A stretch of DNA of 64,000 bases. Source: JAJFFW01 sp038531315. GTDB taxonomy: Bacteria; Pseudomonadota; Alphaproteobacteria; Caulobacterales; Parvularculaceae. Position 1 is the first letter of the stretch; every line of letters starts with the position of its first letter. The notes beneath the pieces are model-generated. The model saw only the letters and a list, made by a program, of their open reading frames with translations, did not search any database and had not been told where the DNA came from. The position numbers and the translations under genes were made by a program. Positions 17,256 to 25,946 of the stretch are shown here, piece by piece. The stretch is from positions 8,897 through 72,896 of the forward strand of contig JBCBBT010000006.1 of NCBI GenBank assembly GCA_038531315.1, written 5' to 3'.

Positions 17256-18731
17256 ATGAAAACCATTGTCACATCGATTGCGCTGGGCGCGATATTATTG
17301 TCGACTGCGACGGCGCAGGATACGCCGCAGTCGAAAGCACAGAGCGCCGCGCGCGCACAAACCTCGATCGGCGTCGCAGACGTCCTCGCCGCCATTGACG
17401 CGCGTTATGATGAAACCGCCTCCGTAGCGCGCCAGCTCTGGGAACTCGCGGAAGTCGGCTATCAGGAAGAAAAATCGTCGGCGCTATTGCAAAACAAGCT
17501 GACCGAGGCGGGCTTTGACATTGAAGCCGGCGTCGCCGGCATTCCGACAGCGTTCATGGCGAGTTGGGGCGACAGCGGCCCGGTGATTGCGATCCTGGCT
17601 GAATACGACGCCTTGCCTGGCATTAATCAGGACGCCGCGCCCACGCGCAAACCCATTGAGGGTAAAAATGCCGGACACGCCTGTGGGCATAATCTGTTCG
17701 GCGCGGGATCGCTCGGCGCCGCGCTTGCGGTGAAAGATTGGCTTGAGCGCACCGGCACGCCCGGCATCGTCCGTCTCTATGGGACACCAGCCGAAGAAGG
17801 CGGTTCGGGCAAAGTCTACATGGTGCGCGAAGGCCTCTTTGACGATGTCGATTTTGCGATCCATTGGCATGCAGACGATGAAAACTCAGCCGCGGCGCGC
17901 ACGACGCTCGCCAATCGTTCGGCTAAATTTCGCTTCAAAGGCGTGTCGGCGCACGCAGCCGGCGCGCCGGAGAAAGCGCGCTCGGCCCTCGACGGCGTCG
18001 AGGCATTCAATCTCATGGTCAACATGATGCGCGAACACGTCCCGCAGGACTCGCGGATTCACTATGTGATCACCGCCGGCGGCAACGCACCGAATGTTGT
18101 CCCGGACTTTGCAGAAGTATTTTACTACGTGCGCCACCCGGACCCTGACGGCGTTGAGAAAATCTGGACCCGCGTTGAGGACGCCGCCCGCGGCGCAGCA
18201 CTCGGCACCGGTACGACCGTCGACTGGGAAGTCATCCACGGCAATAATCCGCTGCTGGTCGTTGAAACGCTCGCCAAACGCGCCGATGCACGGCTTCGAG
18301 AGGTTGGCGGCGTCCAATATGACAAGGACGAAGAAGCCTTCGCGCGGCGGCTCTACAAAACGTTCGACAAGCCATCGCTGGCGCTTGGCAGCGAAAACGA
18401 AATCCAGCCTTACTCGAAATCACTCGGATATGGCTCGACAGATGTCGGCGATGTCTCCTACGCGGTGCCGACCGTTGGCGTCAGAACCGCCACCTGGGTG
18501 CCCGGCACATCAGCCCACTCCTGGCAGGCGGTCGCCGCCAGCGGGTCTTCAATTGGCGCCAAAGGCGCGCAGGTCGCCGCCAAAACCATGGCTTTGATCG
18601 CCATCGATCTTTATACAGATGACGGCCTCAGGGCGGCTGCGCGTGAAGAATTCAAAGAAGCGCGCGGGCCAAATTACAAATACAAATCCCTCCTGGGCGA
18701 CCGTAAACCGCCGCTCGATTATCGGAAATAA
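17256..18731 (+). CDS. Exported M20-family amidohydrolase, AbgB-like
   Basis: This is a 491-residue metallohydrolase with a signal peptide (residues 1-20, ending TATA-QD). Metal-ligand motifs are AEYDALPG, HACGH at residues 141-145, EEGGSGK and the C-terminal GTSAHSWQ. The sequence is closest in pattern to AbgB, a subunit of p-aminobenzoyl-glutamate hydrolase, and to related peptidase M20 amidases. The start at 17256 has GGAGGG at good spacing. An AbgT-type transporter lies five kilobases downstream, which supports a role in uptake or processing of aminoacyl-aromatic amides. An AbgA-like partner is not seen. Periplasmic location would differ from cytosolic AbgB of E. coli. Confidence 0.8.
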   Translation: MKTIVTSIALGAILLSTATAQDTPQSKAQSAARAQTSIGVADVLAAIDARYDETASVARQLWELAEVGYQEEKSSALLQNKLTEAGFDIEAGVAGIPTAFMASWGDSGPVIAILAEYDALPGINQDAAPTRKPIEGKNAGHACGHNLFGAGSLGAALAVKDWLERTGTPGIVRLYGTPAEEGGSGKVYMVREGLFDDVDFAIHWHADDENSAAARTTLANRSAKFRFKGVSAHAAGAPEKARSALDGVEAFNLMVNMMREHVPQDSRIHYVITAGGNAPNVVPDFAEVFYYVRHPDPDGVEKIWTRVEDAARGAALGTGTTVDWEVIHGNNPLLVVETLAKRADARLREVGGVQYDKDEEAFARRLYKTFDKPSLALGSENEIQPYSKSLGYGSTDVGDVSYAVPTVGVRTATWVPGTSAHSWQAVAASGSSIGAKGAQVAAKTMALIAIDLYTDDGLRAAAREEFKEARGPNYKYKSLLGDRKPPLDYRK

Positions 18732-18806
18732 TCTCTGGTTCTTTGACGGGGGCTATTTTCTGCATCTTTTTTTGCAATCTTGTTGCGATGCGGTATAATG
18801 GAGTTA

Positions 18807-20246
18807 ATGTCAAAAAAACAATTGTTTAGCGCCTATGATCAGGGCGAGAATTTCGACGAAGTCTTTAGTCTGGCGCACGATTCTTCCATCCGTACGCATA
18901 TCATCGAACGACTGCGCGGTTACAGACTAAAGACGCTGAAGCGGCGCAATAAAGCCGCTGAGCGGGAGCTTTATAATCTTGGGATCACTTTTACCGTGTA
19001 TTCTGATGCGGGCGCGATAGACCGCATCCTGCCGTTCGATCTTTTGCCCCGCCCGATCAGTGCGCATGACTGGGAAACGTTAGAGCGCGGCTGCAAACAA
19101 CGCGTAACAGCGCTTAATGCGTTTCTTGCAGACATCTACAATGAGAGACAAATCCTGAAAGACGGCGTTGTGCCGGAAGATATTGTTCTCGGCAACAAGA
19201 ATTACCGCCCTGAAATGGAAGGCGTACGCCTGCCCCATAACGCCTACGCCAATGTATCGGGCGTTGATTTAATACGCGATGAGACCGGCCGGTTTCTGGT
19301 GCTCGAAGATAATTGCCGGTGCCCTTCCGGTGTCTCCTACGTCATTGAAAACCGTCATCTCATGATGCGCGCTTTCCCGGATCTGATGGCCGGCGTCGAT
19401 CTGAAACCAGTTTCCGAATATGGGGTCCGGTTGCGCGAGAAGCTTATCGAAATCGCTCCGGCGATTGACGGCGTGCCGCGCGCCGTTCTGTTGACGCCGG
19501 GCGTTTTTAATTCAGCCTATTTCGAACATGTTTTTCTGTCACGCGAAATGGGCGTGCCGCTCGTTGAAGGGCGCGATCTCTTCGTAGATGACGATAAAGT
19601 CTTTATGAAGACGGTTTCCGGCCCTGAGCCCGTCCATGTTATCTATCGCCGGATTGACGATGATTTTCTCGACCCTGAGGTTTTCCGCAAAGACAGTGCG
19701 CTTGGCGTTGCCGGGCTGATGCGCGCTCTAAAAGCGGGCAATGTCGCCATCGCCAATGCGGTTGGTGCGGGGGTCGCGGACGACAAGGCGCTTTACGCCT
19801 ACGTCCCCAAGATCATCAAATACTATCTTGGCGAAGATGCGATCTTATCGAATGTCAAGACATATATATGCCGCGATCCGAAAGACTGCGCCTATGTGCT
19901 TGATCATGTCGATGAGCTGGTGATTAAGCCGGTGGGCGAGTCCGGCGGATACGGGATTGTCGTCGGCCCGAAAGCGTCCAAAAAAGAACGCGCGGACATT
20001 AAAAAACGCGTTAAGGAAAATCCCAAAAACTACGTTGCGCAGCCGATGATCCGCTTGTCTGTCTGTCCGACATTGACGCCGGACGGTGTTGAACCGCGCC
20101 ATGTGGATTTGCGGCCTTTTGTGCTTACCGGGGCGCAGACCTGGGTCCTGCCGGGCGGGCTCAGCCGCGTCGCCCTGCGAAAGGGTTCTATCATTGTCAA
20201 TTCATCTCAAGGCGGAGGATCGAAAGATACCTGGGTCATCTCATAG
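18807..20246 (+). CDS. Circularly permuted type 2 ATP-grasp protein
   Basis: The 479-residue protein belongs to the DUF404/DUF407 circularly permuted ATP-grasp group: GVDLIRDETGRFLVLEDNCRCPSGVSYV, YVPKIIKYYLGEDAIL, VIKPVGESGGYGIVVGP and a terminal NSSQGGGSKDTWV are typical. ATP-grasp enzymes form amide or peptide bonds from carboxylates. The start at 18807 follows GGAG; upstream in-frame ATG (18798) and TTG codons are less well placed. It is the first gene of a conserved three-gene cluster with an alpha-E protein and a transglutaminase, believed to make or modify a peptide-like product of unknown nature. Confidence 0.92.
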   Translation: MSKKQLFSAYDQGENFDEVFSLAHDSSIRTHIIERLRGYRLKTLKRRNKAAERELYNLGITFTVYSDAGAIDRILPFDLLPRPISAHDWETLERGCKQRVTALNAFLADIYNERQILKDGVVPEDIVLGNKNYRPEMEGVRLPHNAYANVSGVDLIRDETGRFLVLEDNCRCPSGVSYVIENRHLMMRAFPDLMAGVDLKPVSEYGVRLREKLIEIAPAIDGVPRAVLLTPGVFNSAYFEHVFLSREMGVPLVEGRDLFVDDDKVFMKTVSGPEPVHVIYRRIDDDFLDPEVFRKDSALGVAGLMRALKAGNVAIANAVGAGVADDKALYAYVPKIIKYYLGEDAILSNVKTYICRDPKDCAYVLDHVDELVIKPVGESGGYGIVVGPKASKKERADIKKRVKENPKNYVAQPMIRLSVCPTLTPDGVEPRHVDLRPFVLTGAQTWVLPGGLSRVALRKGSIIVNSSQGGGSKDTWVIS

Positions 20247-21219
20247 GCTTCTTTCCCGCTATGCTGAAAACGCTTTCTGGATGGGGCGTTATATTGAGCG
20301 CGTGGAGAACGTTGCGCGATTGTTGCTTGTCACCGAAGCGTTCTCGAGCGCTCGGGACGGCGACTCATGGCGCGCCATTCTCCAGGTCTTCGCCGATGAA
20401 GCCGCATTCGCCGCCACAGACCTCAACCCGTCCCCGCAAAACGTATCGACTTATTTTCTGACAAACGCGCAAACGCCGAGTTCGGTTATATCTTGCCTGA
20501 CGGCGGTGAAAGAAAACGCACGCAGCCTGCGCCATCTCCTGACCACCGAAGCGTGGGTGCAGATTTCCGGGTTTCACGCCCGCGTCGCGGCGCTGTCGAA
20601 GAAGCGTCTGAAACTATCTGATCTTGTTGAGACGTGCGAAGAAATCCGGACGGGCTGCCACGCACACTTTGGCGTCCTTGAAGCGACCTGTTATCGCGAC
20701 GAGGTTTGGCTGTTCAATCGCATCGGTGCGGCGCTGGAGCGTGCGGACCAGATGACGCGCTTGCTCGACATGAAATATTTCCAGATCGACGCCTCCGGCG
20801 AAGACGACACGATCGCGCCCGATGTGACATGGTGGAATACGCTCCTGCGATCGGCCAGCGGCTATCAGGCGTTTCGCCGGCGACACTCCTTCAACCCCAG
20901 AGCTGAGGAAGCAGCGGCTTTCTTTCTCTTTGATCCGCATTTTCCGCGCTCCGTCGCCTGCGCGTTGTCGGAAGTTTTCAACTGCCTCAGCGAGCTTGAA
21001 AACAACTATTCTGGCGACGCGGGGGCCCATGTGACAGCCGGGCGGGCCCGCCTCGCAAGGCGTATCGAAAGACCGGAAGAGACCCTCAGGGGCCAGGCGC
21101 TGCATCGATATCTCGATGAAACGCAGCGCGATATGATCGCTCTTTCGAACGCCCTCACCGCGCGCTATTTTTCCCCCGACGCTCAAGCCGTGATGGAATC
21201 GCGGCAATCACAAGCGTAA
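20194..21219 (+). CDS. Alpha-E domain protein (DUF403)
   Basis: The conserved body begins at about 20251 with LLSRYAENAFWMGRYIERVENVARLL, here split for length, and covers the whole all-helical alpha-E domain (RYIERVEN, then EVWLFNRIGAALERADQMTRLLD). Members always accompany the permuted ATP-grasp and transglutaminase genes. The start is problematic: no ATG, GTG or TTG lies close to the conserved N-terminus. I placed it at a TTG (20194) preceded by AAGGG, giving a 53-base overlap with the ATP-grasp gene; an ATA at 20227 behind GGCGGAGGA, or the ATG at 20086, are alternatives. Product certain, start not. Confidence 0.85.
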   Translation: MSIHLKAEDRKIPGSSHRLLSRYAENAFWMGRYIERVENVARLLLVTEAFSSARDGDSWRAILQVFADEAAFAATDLNPSPQNVSTYFLTNAQTPSSVISCLTAVKENARSLRHLLTTEAWVQISGFHARVAALSKKRLKLSDLVETCEEIRTGCHAHFGVLEATCYRDEVWLFNRIGAALERADQMTRLLDMKYFQIDASGEDDTIAPDVTWWNTLLRSASGYQAFRRRHSFNPRAEEAAAFFLFDPHFPRSVACALSEVFNCLSELENNYSGDAGAHVTAGRARLARRIERPEETLRGQALHRYLDETQRDMIALSNALTARYFSPDAQAVMESRQSQA

Positions 21220-21258
21220 GCGTTGCCGCAAGACGGACGTCAAATCGGGGCCGAGTGT

Positions 21259-22215
21259 ATGATGAGTGAAAATCCGATCGCTTCCGGCGACGAGGCGGCG
21301 CCGGCGAAAAAACCGACGTCCGGGGTCAGCACAGACCTTCTGGAAGTGCGCCACGACACGATCTACCGATATCGCGAACCCGTCGCGTTCGGCGAACATC
21401 GCGGCATGTTCCGCCCGCATGACAGTCATGACCTCAGACTTTTAAACATCCGCGTCGACGCTTCGCCGACGGCGACCCAGCGTTGGCTGCACGATGTTTT
21501 CTCAAATTCCATTACCATGATGGCGTTTTCGGATCGGTCGGATACGCTGTCGGTTTCGTGTATCTTTCAGATTGTACGTACTACTGTCCATGAACCGGTT
21601 TTCCCGATTGCTGATCATGCGCGCGAATACCCATTCGCCTACGCCGAAGAACAGCTCCCTGATCTGACCGCGACGATGACGCCGGAATATGATCACGAAA
21701 GCGGTATGGTGAGAGAATGGGCGATCCGCTTCGCTGAAGAAGCCCATGGCGATACGTGGTCGATCCTTGAACGGATGAACCGTGCAATCCACAAAGAGTT
21801 CAACTATGCGCGCCGTGAAGAGCCCGGCGTGCAGGCGCCGCGCCAGACGCTGACGCTGAGCGGCGGGTCATGCCGGGACTATGCGGTCCTAATGCTTGAA
21901 GCGGTGCGCCATCTCGGTTTCGCGGCGCGATTTGTGACCGGATATCTGTATGACCCGCTCTCGGATCAGGGCGGAGAAATGCGCGGCGCAGGCGCCACGC
22001 ACGCCTGGATGCAGGCTTTTATTCCGGGCGCCGGCTGGATCGATTTCGATCCCACCAACGGCCTCATCGCCAGCGGCAACCTCATTCGCACCGGCGTCGC
22101 CAGAACGCCGTCGCAAGCCGCACCGTTAAGCGGGTCATTCAAAGGGCCCTCTGACGCCTTCCTCGGGATGGATGTCGACGTTCAGGTCACGGCGCTTGCG
22201 CCGACGCTTTCCTGA
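21259..22215 (+). CDS. Transglutaminase-like protease-fold protein
   Basis: The 318-residue protein has an N-terminal bacterial transglutaminase-associated domain (about 25-110) and a transglutaminase-like core. The catalytic triad is readable as Cys in GGSCRDYAVLMLEAVR, His in GATHAWMQAFIPGAGW and Asp in IDFDPTNG. It closes the ATP-grasp/alpha-E cluster, starting about 40 bases after it. Such proteins may act as amidases, peptidases or cross-linkers on the peptide made by the ATP-grasp enzyme. Two adjacent ATGs (21259, 21262) follow a GGGGCCGAG stretch. Confidence 0.9.
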   Translation: MMSENPIASGDEAAPAKKPTSGVSTDLLEVRHDTIYRYREPVAFGEHRGMFRPHDSHDLRLLNIRVDASPTATQRWLHDVFSNSITMMAFSDRSDTLSVSCIFQIVRTTVHEPVFPIADHAREYPFAYAEEQLPDLTATMTPEYDHESGMVREWAIRFAEEAHGDTWSILERMNRAIHKEFNYARREEPGVQAPRQTLTLSGGSCRDYAVLMLEAVRHLGFAARFVTGYLYDPLSDQGGEMRGAGATHAWMQAFIPGAGWIDFDPTNGLIASGNLIRTGVARTPSQAAPLSGSFKGPSDAFLGMDVDVQVTALAPTLS

Positions 22216-22233
22216 TCGGCGCGGCGGCATTTT

Positions 22234-23844
22234 CTAGCGCGGCAGCTCAAAGCCGACTGGCGCGCCGGGGCCCATGGGAACGCCAAGCGAAACCCACACG
22301 ACAATCAGGAACAGACCCGACAATAAGAGCCAGATCGAGTATGGCACCATCGTAGCGGTCAGGCTGCCGAGACCAAATTCCGGTTTCCAGCGCTGACAGA
22401 ATGTCAGGATCAACGGGAAATACACCATCAGCGGCGTGATGATGTTGGTTGCGCTATCGCCGACGCGATAGGCCGCCGTCGTCGCTTCCGGGCTGACGCC
22501 GAGCAACATCAGCATTGGGATCAATACCGGCGCAAGCAACGCCCATTTGGCGCTTGCCGATCCGACAAACAGATTAACAAGCCCGGTCAGCAAGACGATA
22601 AACCCGAGCGTCACCGGCATCGGAAGGCCTGCCGCCTCGATCGCGCCGGCGCCATGCACCGCAAAGATCAATCCAAGGTTCGACCAGTTGAACAGTGCGA
22701 CGAAATGGGCCGCGAAAAACGCGAGCACCAGATAATAGGCGAGATCACCCATGGCCTCCGACATCATGCGCACGATATCGCGGTGTCCCTTCACCGTGCC
22801 GGCGGCGGCGCCATAGGCCCAACCGGCGGCGAGGAATAAAATAAAGAACATCGCCACCATTGAGCGAAACAGCGGCGTCATTTTGAGCGCGAGATCGCTT
22901 TGCGATTGATCAAGGAGCGGCGTGCCCGGCCCGATGGTCATGAACGTCCATAAAGCGACAACCGCGAGCATGGCGAGGCCGGCGCGGCCCAGACCTTTTT
23001 TCTGATCATCAGTGAGCGGCGCATCGGCTTCGGCCGCGCTCGCGTGGGAATCCGTCTGCGGCGTAAAGCCGCCGAGGCGCGGCTCGATAATCCGGTCGGT
23101 GACGAACCAGATCACGGGCAGATAAAAAACCGTCATACCGGCGATGAAATACCAATTGCCGACGATGACCGCATCATAGGCCGGCAACAGGGCCTCGCCG
23201 GCCTGTTCGGTGATCCCGAACAAAAGGGCGTCAAGCTGGCCCGGAAACAGGTTGGCGGAAAAACCGCCCGAAACACCGGCGAATGAGGCGGCGATCCCGG
23301 CGATCGGGTGACGCCCGGCGGCGGCGTAGAGGACGCCGGCGAGTGGGATCAGCACCACATACGCTGCATCGGCCGCGAGATTGCCGACCATCGCCGTCAA
23401 CGCGACCATCGGCGTCAAAAGCGCGGTCGGCGCATTGCGCACCGCACCGCGCATGGCGGCGGCGAAAAGGCCTGAACGCTCGGCGATCCCCGCGCCAAGC
23501 ATCACGACGAGAACGTAGCCCAGCGGGTGGAAGTGGGTGAACGTCTTGGGCATGTCGACCCAGAGCTTGCGAATGTTTTCCGCCGACAAGAGGCTCGCCG
23601 CCGCAATCACCAGTGCGCTGCCGTCTTCATTCGTCTTTGTCGGATGCAGCGCGGACAGCCCCATGAGATTGGCGAGAATGCTGACGACGACGAGCGCGCC
23701 GATAAGATAGAGGAAAATAAAGGCCGGATCGGGAAGCTTGTTGCCCGTCCGCTCGATCCAACCGAGGATCCCTTTCTGGACGCCGTCAGCCGCCCCGCCC
23801 GTCGCCCCGCCAGTCCCTGTTGTCGCCGCCGCGTCGCTCGCCAT
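22234..23844 (-). CDS. AbgT-family transporter
   Basis: The 536-residue protein has the AbgT pattern: an N-terminal LGWIERTGNKLPDPAFIFLYLIGALVV-type segment, ten or more membrane helices, internal repeats around FVGSASAKWALLAPVLIPML, and RVGDSATNIITPLMVYFPLIL near the end. Family members import p-aminobenzoyl-glutamate (E. coli AbgT) or export sulfonamides/PABA (MtrF-like). The start at 23844 follows GAGGAG. It converges on the transglutaminase gene, and an AbgB-like hydrolase lies upstream of that cluster, so uptake of a substrate for that enzyme is plausible. Confidence 0.93.
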   Translation of the reverse strand: MASDAAATTGTGGATGGAADGVQKGILGWIERTGNKLPDPAFIFLYLIGALVVVSILANLMGLSALHPTKTNEDGSALVIAAASLLSAENIRKLWVDMPKTFTHFHPLGYVLVVMLGAGIAERSGLFAAAMRGAVRNAPTALLTPMVALTAMVGNLAADAAYVVLIPLAGVLYAAAGRHPIAGIAASFAGVSGGFSANLFPGQLDALLFGITEQAGEALLPAYDAVIVGNWYFIAGMTVFYLPVIWFVTDRIIEPRLGGFTPQTDSHASAAEADAPLTDDQKKGLGRAGLAMLAVVALWTFMTIGPGTPLLDQSQSDLALKMTPLFRSMVAMFFILFLAAGWAYGAAAGTVKGHRDIVRMMSEAMGDLAYYLVLAFFAAHFVALFNWSNLGLIFAVHGAGAIEAAGLPMPVTLGFIVLLTGLVNLFVGSASAKWALLAPVLIPMLMLLGVSPEATTAAYRVGDSATNIITPLMVYFPLILTFCQRWKPEFGLGSLTATMVPYSIWLLLSGLFLIVVWVSLGVPMGPGAPVGFELPR

Positions 23845-24069
23845 CCGACTGCTCCTCGCTTTTTTGGTTTTATTCAAAAAGTCACTGAAGGCTTGAGCGA
23901 GGAATGTGGCGAAAATCACGGCGGCTGGCAAATTCCGCTCTCAGCGCCGCCGCCACGTAGCCCGCGCCGTGAGACGAAAAGCGGCTGCATGAACCGCTTG
24001 CGCTGGCCGATGCCCCTCCATAGCTTCTCCGCCCGAGACCGACGTACAGGGCGCAAAAAGGAGCTTGCC

Positions 24070-25032
24070 GTGCCGACCATTGACGAGATCAAGAAATCTA
24101 TGCGCATTCCCGTGATCGGAGCGCCGCTCTTTATCGTGTCGAACCCAAAGCTCGTCATCGCGCAATGCTGTGCGGGCATCGTCGGGTCCTTTCCGGCGCT
24201 GAATGCGCGCCCGCAGGAAAAACTGAATGACTGGATTGTAGAGATTAAAGAGGCGATCGCCCGCCATAACGACGCCAATCCCGATCAACCAGCGGCGCCG
24301 TATGCGGTGAATCAGATCGTACACAAATCGAACGACAGGCTGATGGAGGACCTCGAAGATTGCGTCAAACATGAAGTGCCCATCGTCATTTGCTCACTCG
24401 GCGCGCGCGAAGATGTATACGAAGCGGTCCACTCCTATGGCGGTATCGTTCTTCACGATATTATCAATCAGTTCTTCGCAAAGAAGGCGATTGAAAAAGG
24501 CGCGGACGGGCTAATCGCGGTCGCCGCCGGCGCGGGCGGACATGCCGGTGAGATTTCGCCTTTCGCCCTGGTGCATGAAATCCGGGAATGGTTCGACGGC
24601 CCGATCGCGCTTTCCGGATCCATGGCGACAGGGGACGCGGTCCTCGCAGCGCAGGCGATGGGCGCCGATTTCGGCTATATTGGCTCCGCCTTTATTGCCT
24701 GCGACGAGGCGAACGCCAGCGACGGTTATAAAGATGCGATTGTCGACAATGGCGCAGAAGATATTGTCTATACGAACCTCTTCACGGGCGTGCATGGCAA
24801 CTATTTGCGGCCATCGATCGTCGGTGCGGGTCTGGACCCGGATAACCTGCCGGAAAGCGATCCTTCAAAAATGAATTTTGGCTCTGGCGGCAACACCGAC
24901 GCAAAAGCCTGGAAAGATATCTGGGGCTGCGGGCAAGGCATTGGCGCCATCGAGAAACGCGAGAGCACAGCAGACTATGTCAACCGACTGGTCAGCGAAT
25001 ACGAGGCCGCCAAAAACCGGATCGGCGTCTAG
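24070..25032 (+). CDS. NAD(P)H-dependent flavin oxidoreductase / nitronate monooxygenase
   Basis: This is a TIM-barrel FMN enzyme of the nitronate monooxygenase family, 320 residues. It starts at a GTG behind AAAGGAG; the frame is open far upstream but into unrelated sequence antisense to the AbgT gene. Family features are PVIGAPLFIVSNPKLVIAQ, GADGLIAVAAGAGGHAG (FMN phosphate region) and IALSGSMATGDAVLAAQAMGAD, split here for brevity. The enzyme class oxidises nitroalkane anions or reduces quinones; the native substrate is not predictable. Confidence 0.88.
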   Translation: MPTIDEIKKSMRIPVIGAPLFIVSNPKLVIAQCCAGIVGSFPALNARPQEKLNDWIVEIKEAIARHNDANPDQPAAPYAVNQIVHKSNDRLMEDLEDCVKHEVPIVICSLGAREDVYEAVHSYGGIVLHDIINQFFAKKAIEKGADGLIAVAAGAGGHAGEISPFALVHEIREWFDGPIALSGSMATGDAVLAAQAMGADFGYIGSAFIACDEANASDGYKDAIVDNGAEDIVYTNLFTGVHGNYLRPSIVGAGLDPDNLPESDPSKMNFGSGGNTDAKAWKDIWGCGQGIGAIEKRESTADYVNRLVSEYEAAKNRIGV

Positions 25033-25036
25033 CGCT

Positions 25037-25456
25037 TTAGTCGATGCTGTAATCGAGGATTGGCGCGCGGCTCTCGCCTTCGAGGACAACGGGCGCCAAG
25101 TTTAAGAACGGCGTCTTGTAATTATAGACCATCGTGACAGCAATAACCTTGAATTCCAGTGCGCCTTGCGAAGCCGTTGAAACGTCTGTCGTCACCTGAT
25201 TGCTGAACCGCGTCAAAGCGTCGTCGATGCTCTTTTTGATCTCAGAATCGGTTCGGTCCGGATCGATATAGACCTCGCGCGCCGCCGCGTTCACCGCATG
25301 GGTGAAGTTGCTTTTGACAAAAAGCGCAATCGCCACATCGAAGAGCCCAAACAATACAACAAGCACAACCGGCCCCATGATCGCAAATTCGAGAACCGTG
25401 GCGCCGCCGCGATCGCGGACAAATTTACTGACGGCTCTGATCACGGGGGTCCTCAT
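25037..25456 (-). CDS. TadE-like pilin/pseudopilin
   Basis: The 139-residue protein has a short basic N-terminus, then DRGGATVLEFAIMGPVVLVV, the TadE-type motif whose Glu follows a hydrophobic stretch at the processing site, and a single membrane helix. The rest is a small extracytoplasmic domain. TadE/TadF proteins are minor pilins of the Tad/Flp adhesion system. It is the last of three tad-type genes, its start overlapping the upstream stop by four bases. No Tad secretion motor genes are present here. Confidence 0.82.
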   Translation of the reverse strand: MRTPVIRAVSKFVRDRGGATVLEFAIMGPVVLVVLFGLFDVAIALFVKSNFTHAVNAAAREVYIDPDRTDSEIKKSIDDALTRFSNQVTTDVSTASQGALEFKVIAVTMVYNYKTPFLNLAPVVLEGESRAPILDYSID

Positions 25457-25941
25457 CGCGTCTGCACGACAATCGAGTTGTTGAGTTCAAAATCGGGAAC
25501 CAGGATGCCCTCGTGACGCCGCGCCATCATGATCGAAAGAAACGCCGACGGCGGCTCGTCGTCCACCGTGCAGATGGTGCTGCAGGAAGAAGCGCTTCCA
25601 TCGGTGCATTCGCACGTGAAAGCGACATCGATACATGTGGTATCAGCGCGGCATATGCCGTCTTCTGAAGCCGAACCCGCTGCGTCTTCGCCAAGCGCCG
25701 TCAGCGCCGCCAACAGGATCTCTTCTTCCTCGGTGATATTGATCATGGAAACCTGCGCGCCGGCGCGCAACGCCTGCTGCATTTCCAACTGTGAAACGCC
25801 CGCGCGACCGATATCAAAAGTGGCGATCGCTGCAAAGAGCAACAGCGGAATAAAGAACGCGGACTCGGTGACCGCTAGTCCCGCGCGGTCGTTAAAAAAA
25901 AGCCGAACGATCGCGCTGCTCTGAGCGTTTGTGCGGTCCAT
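25453..25941 (-). CDS. TadE-family minor pilin-like protein
   Basis: The 162-residue protein has DRAGLAVTESAFFIPLLLFAA, a TadE-like signal and membrane segment, then an extracytoplasmic domain with several cysteines (CRADTTCIDVAFTCECTDG) that could form disulfides. The start at 25941 has GGAG upstream, five bases after the tadG-like stop. It probably forms part of a Tad surface assembly with its two neighbours. The Cys-rich loop is unusual for a TadE protein. Confidence 0.78.
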   Translation of the reverse strand: MDRTNAQSSAIVRLFFNDRAGLAVTESAFFIPLLLFAAIATFDIGRAGVSQLEMQQALRAGAQVSMINITEEEEILLAALTALGEDAAGSASEDGICRADTTCIDVAFTCECTDGSASSCSTICTVDDEPPSAFLSIMMARRHEGILVPDFELNNSIVVQTR

Positions 25942-25946
25942 GGCCG

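Noticed and set aside
23527..24069. Extended N-terminus of the nitronate monooxygenase-like gene
   Set aside because: The extension is antisense to the AbgT gene and not conserved; a GTG with AAAGGAG gives the family start.
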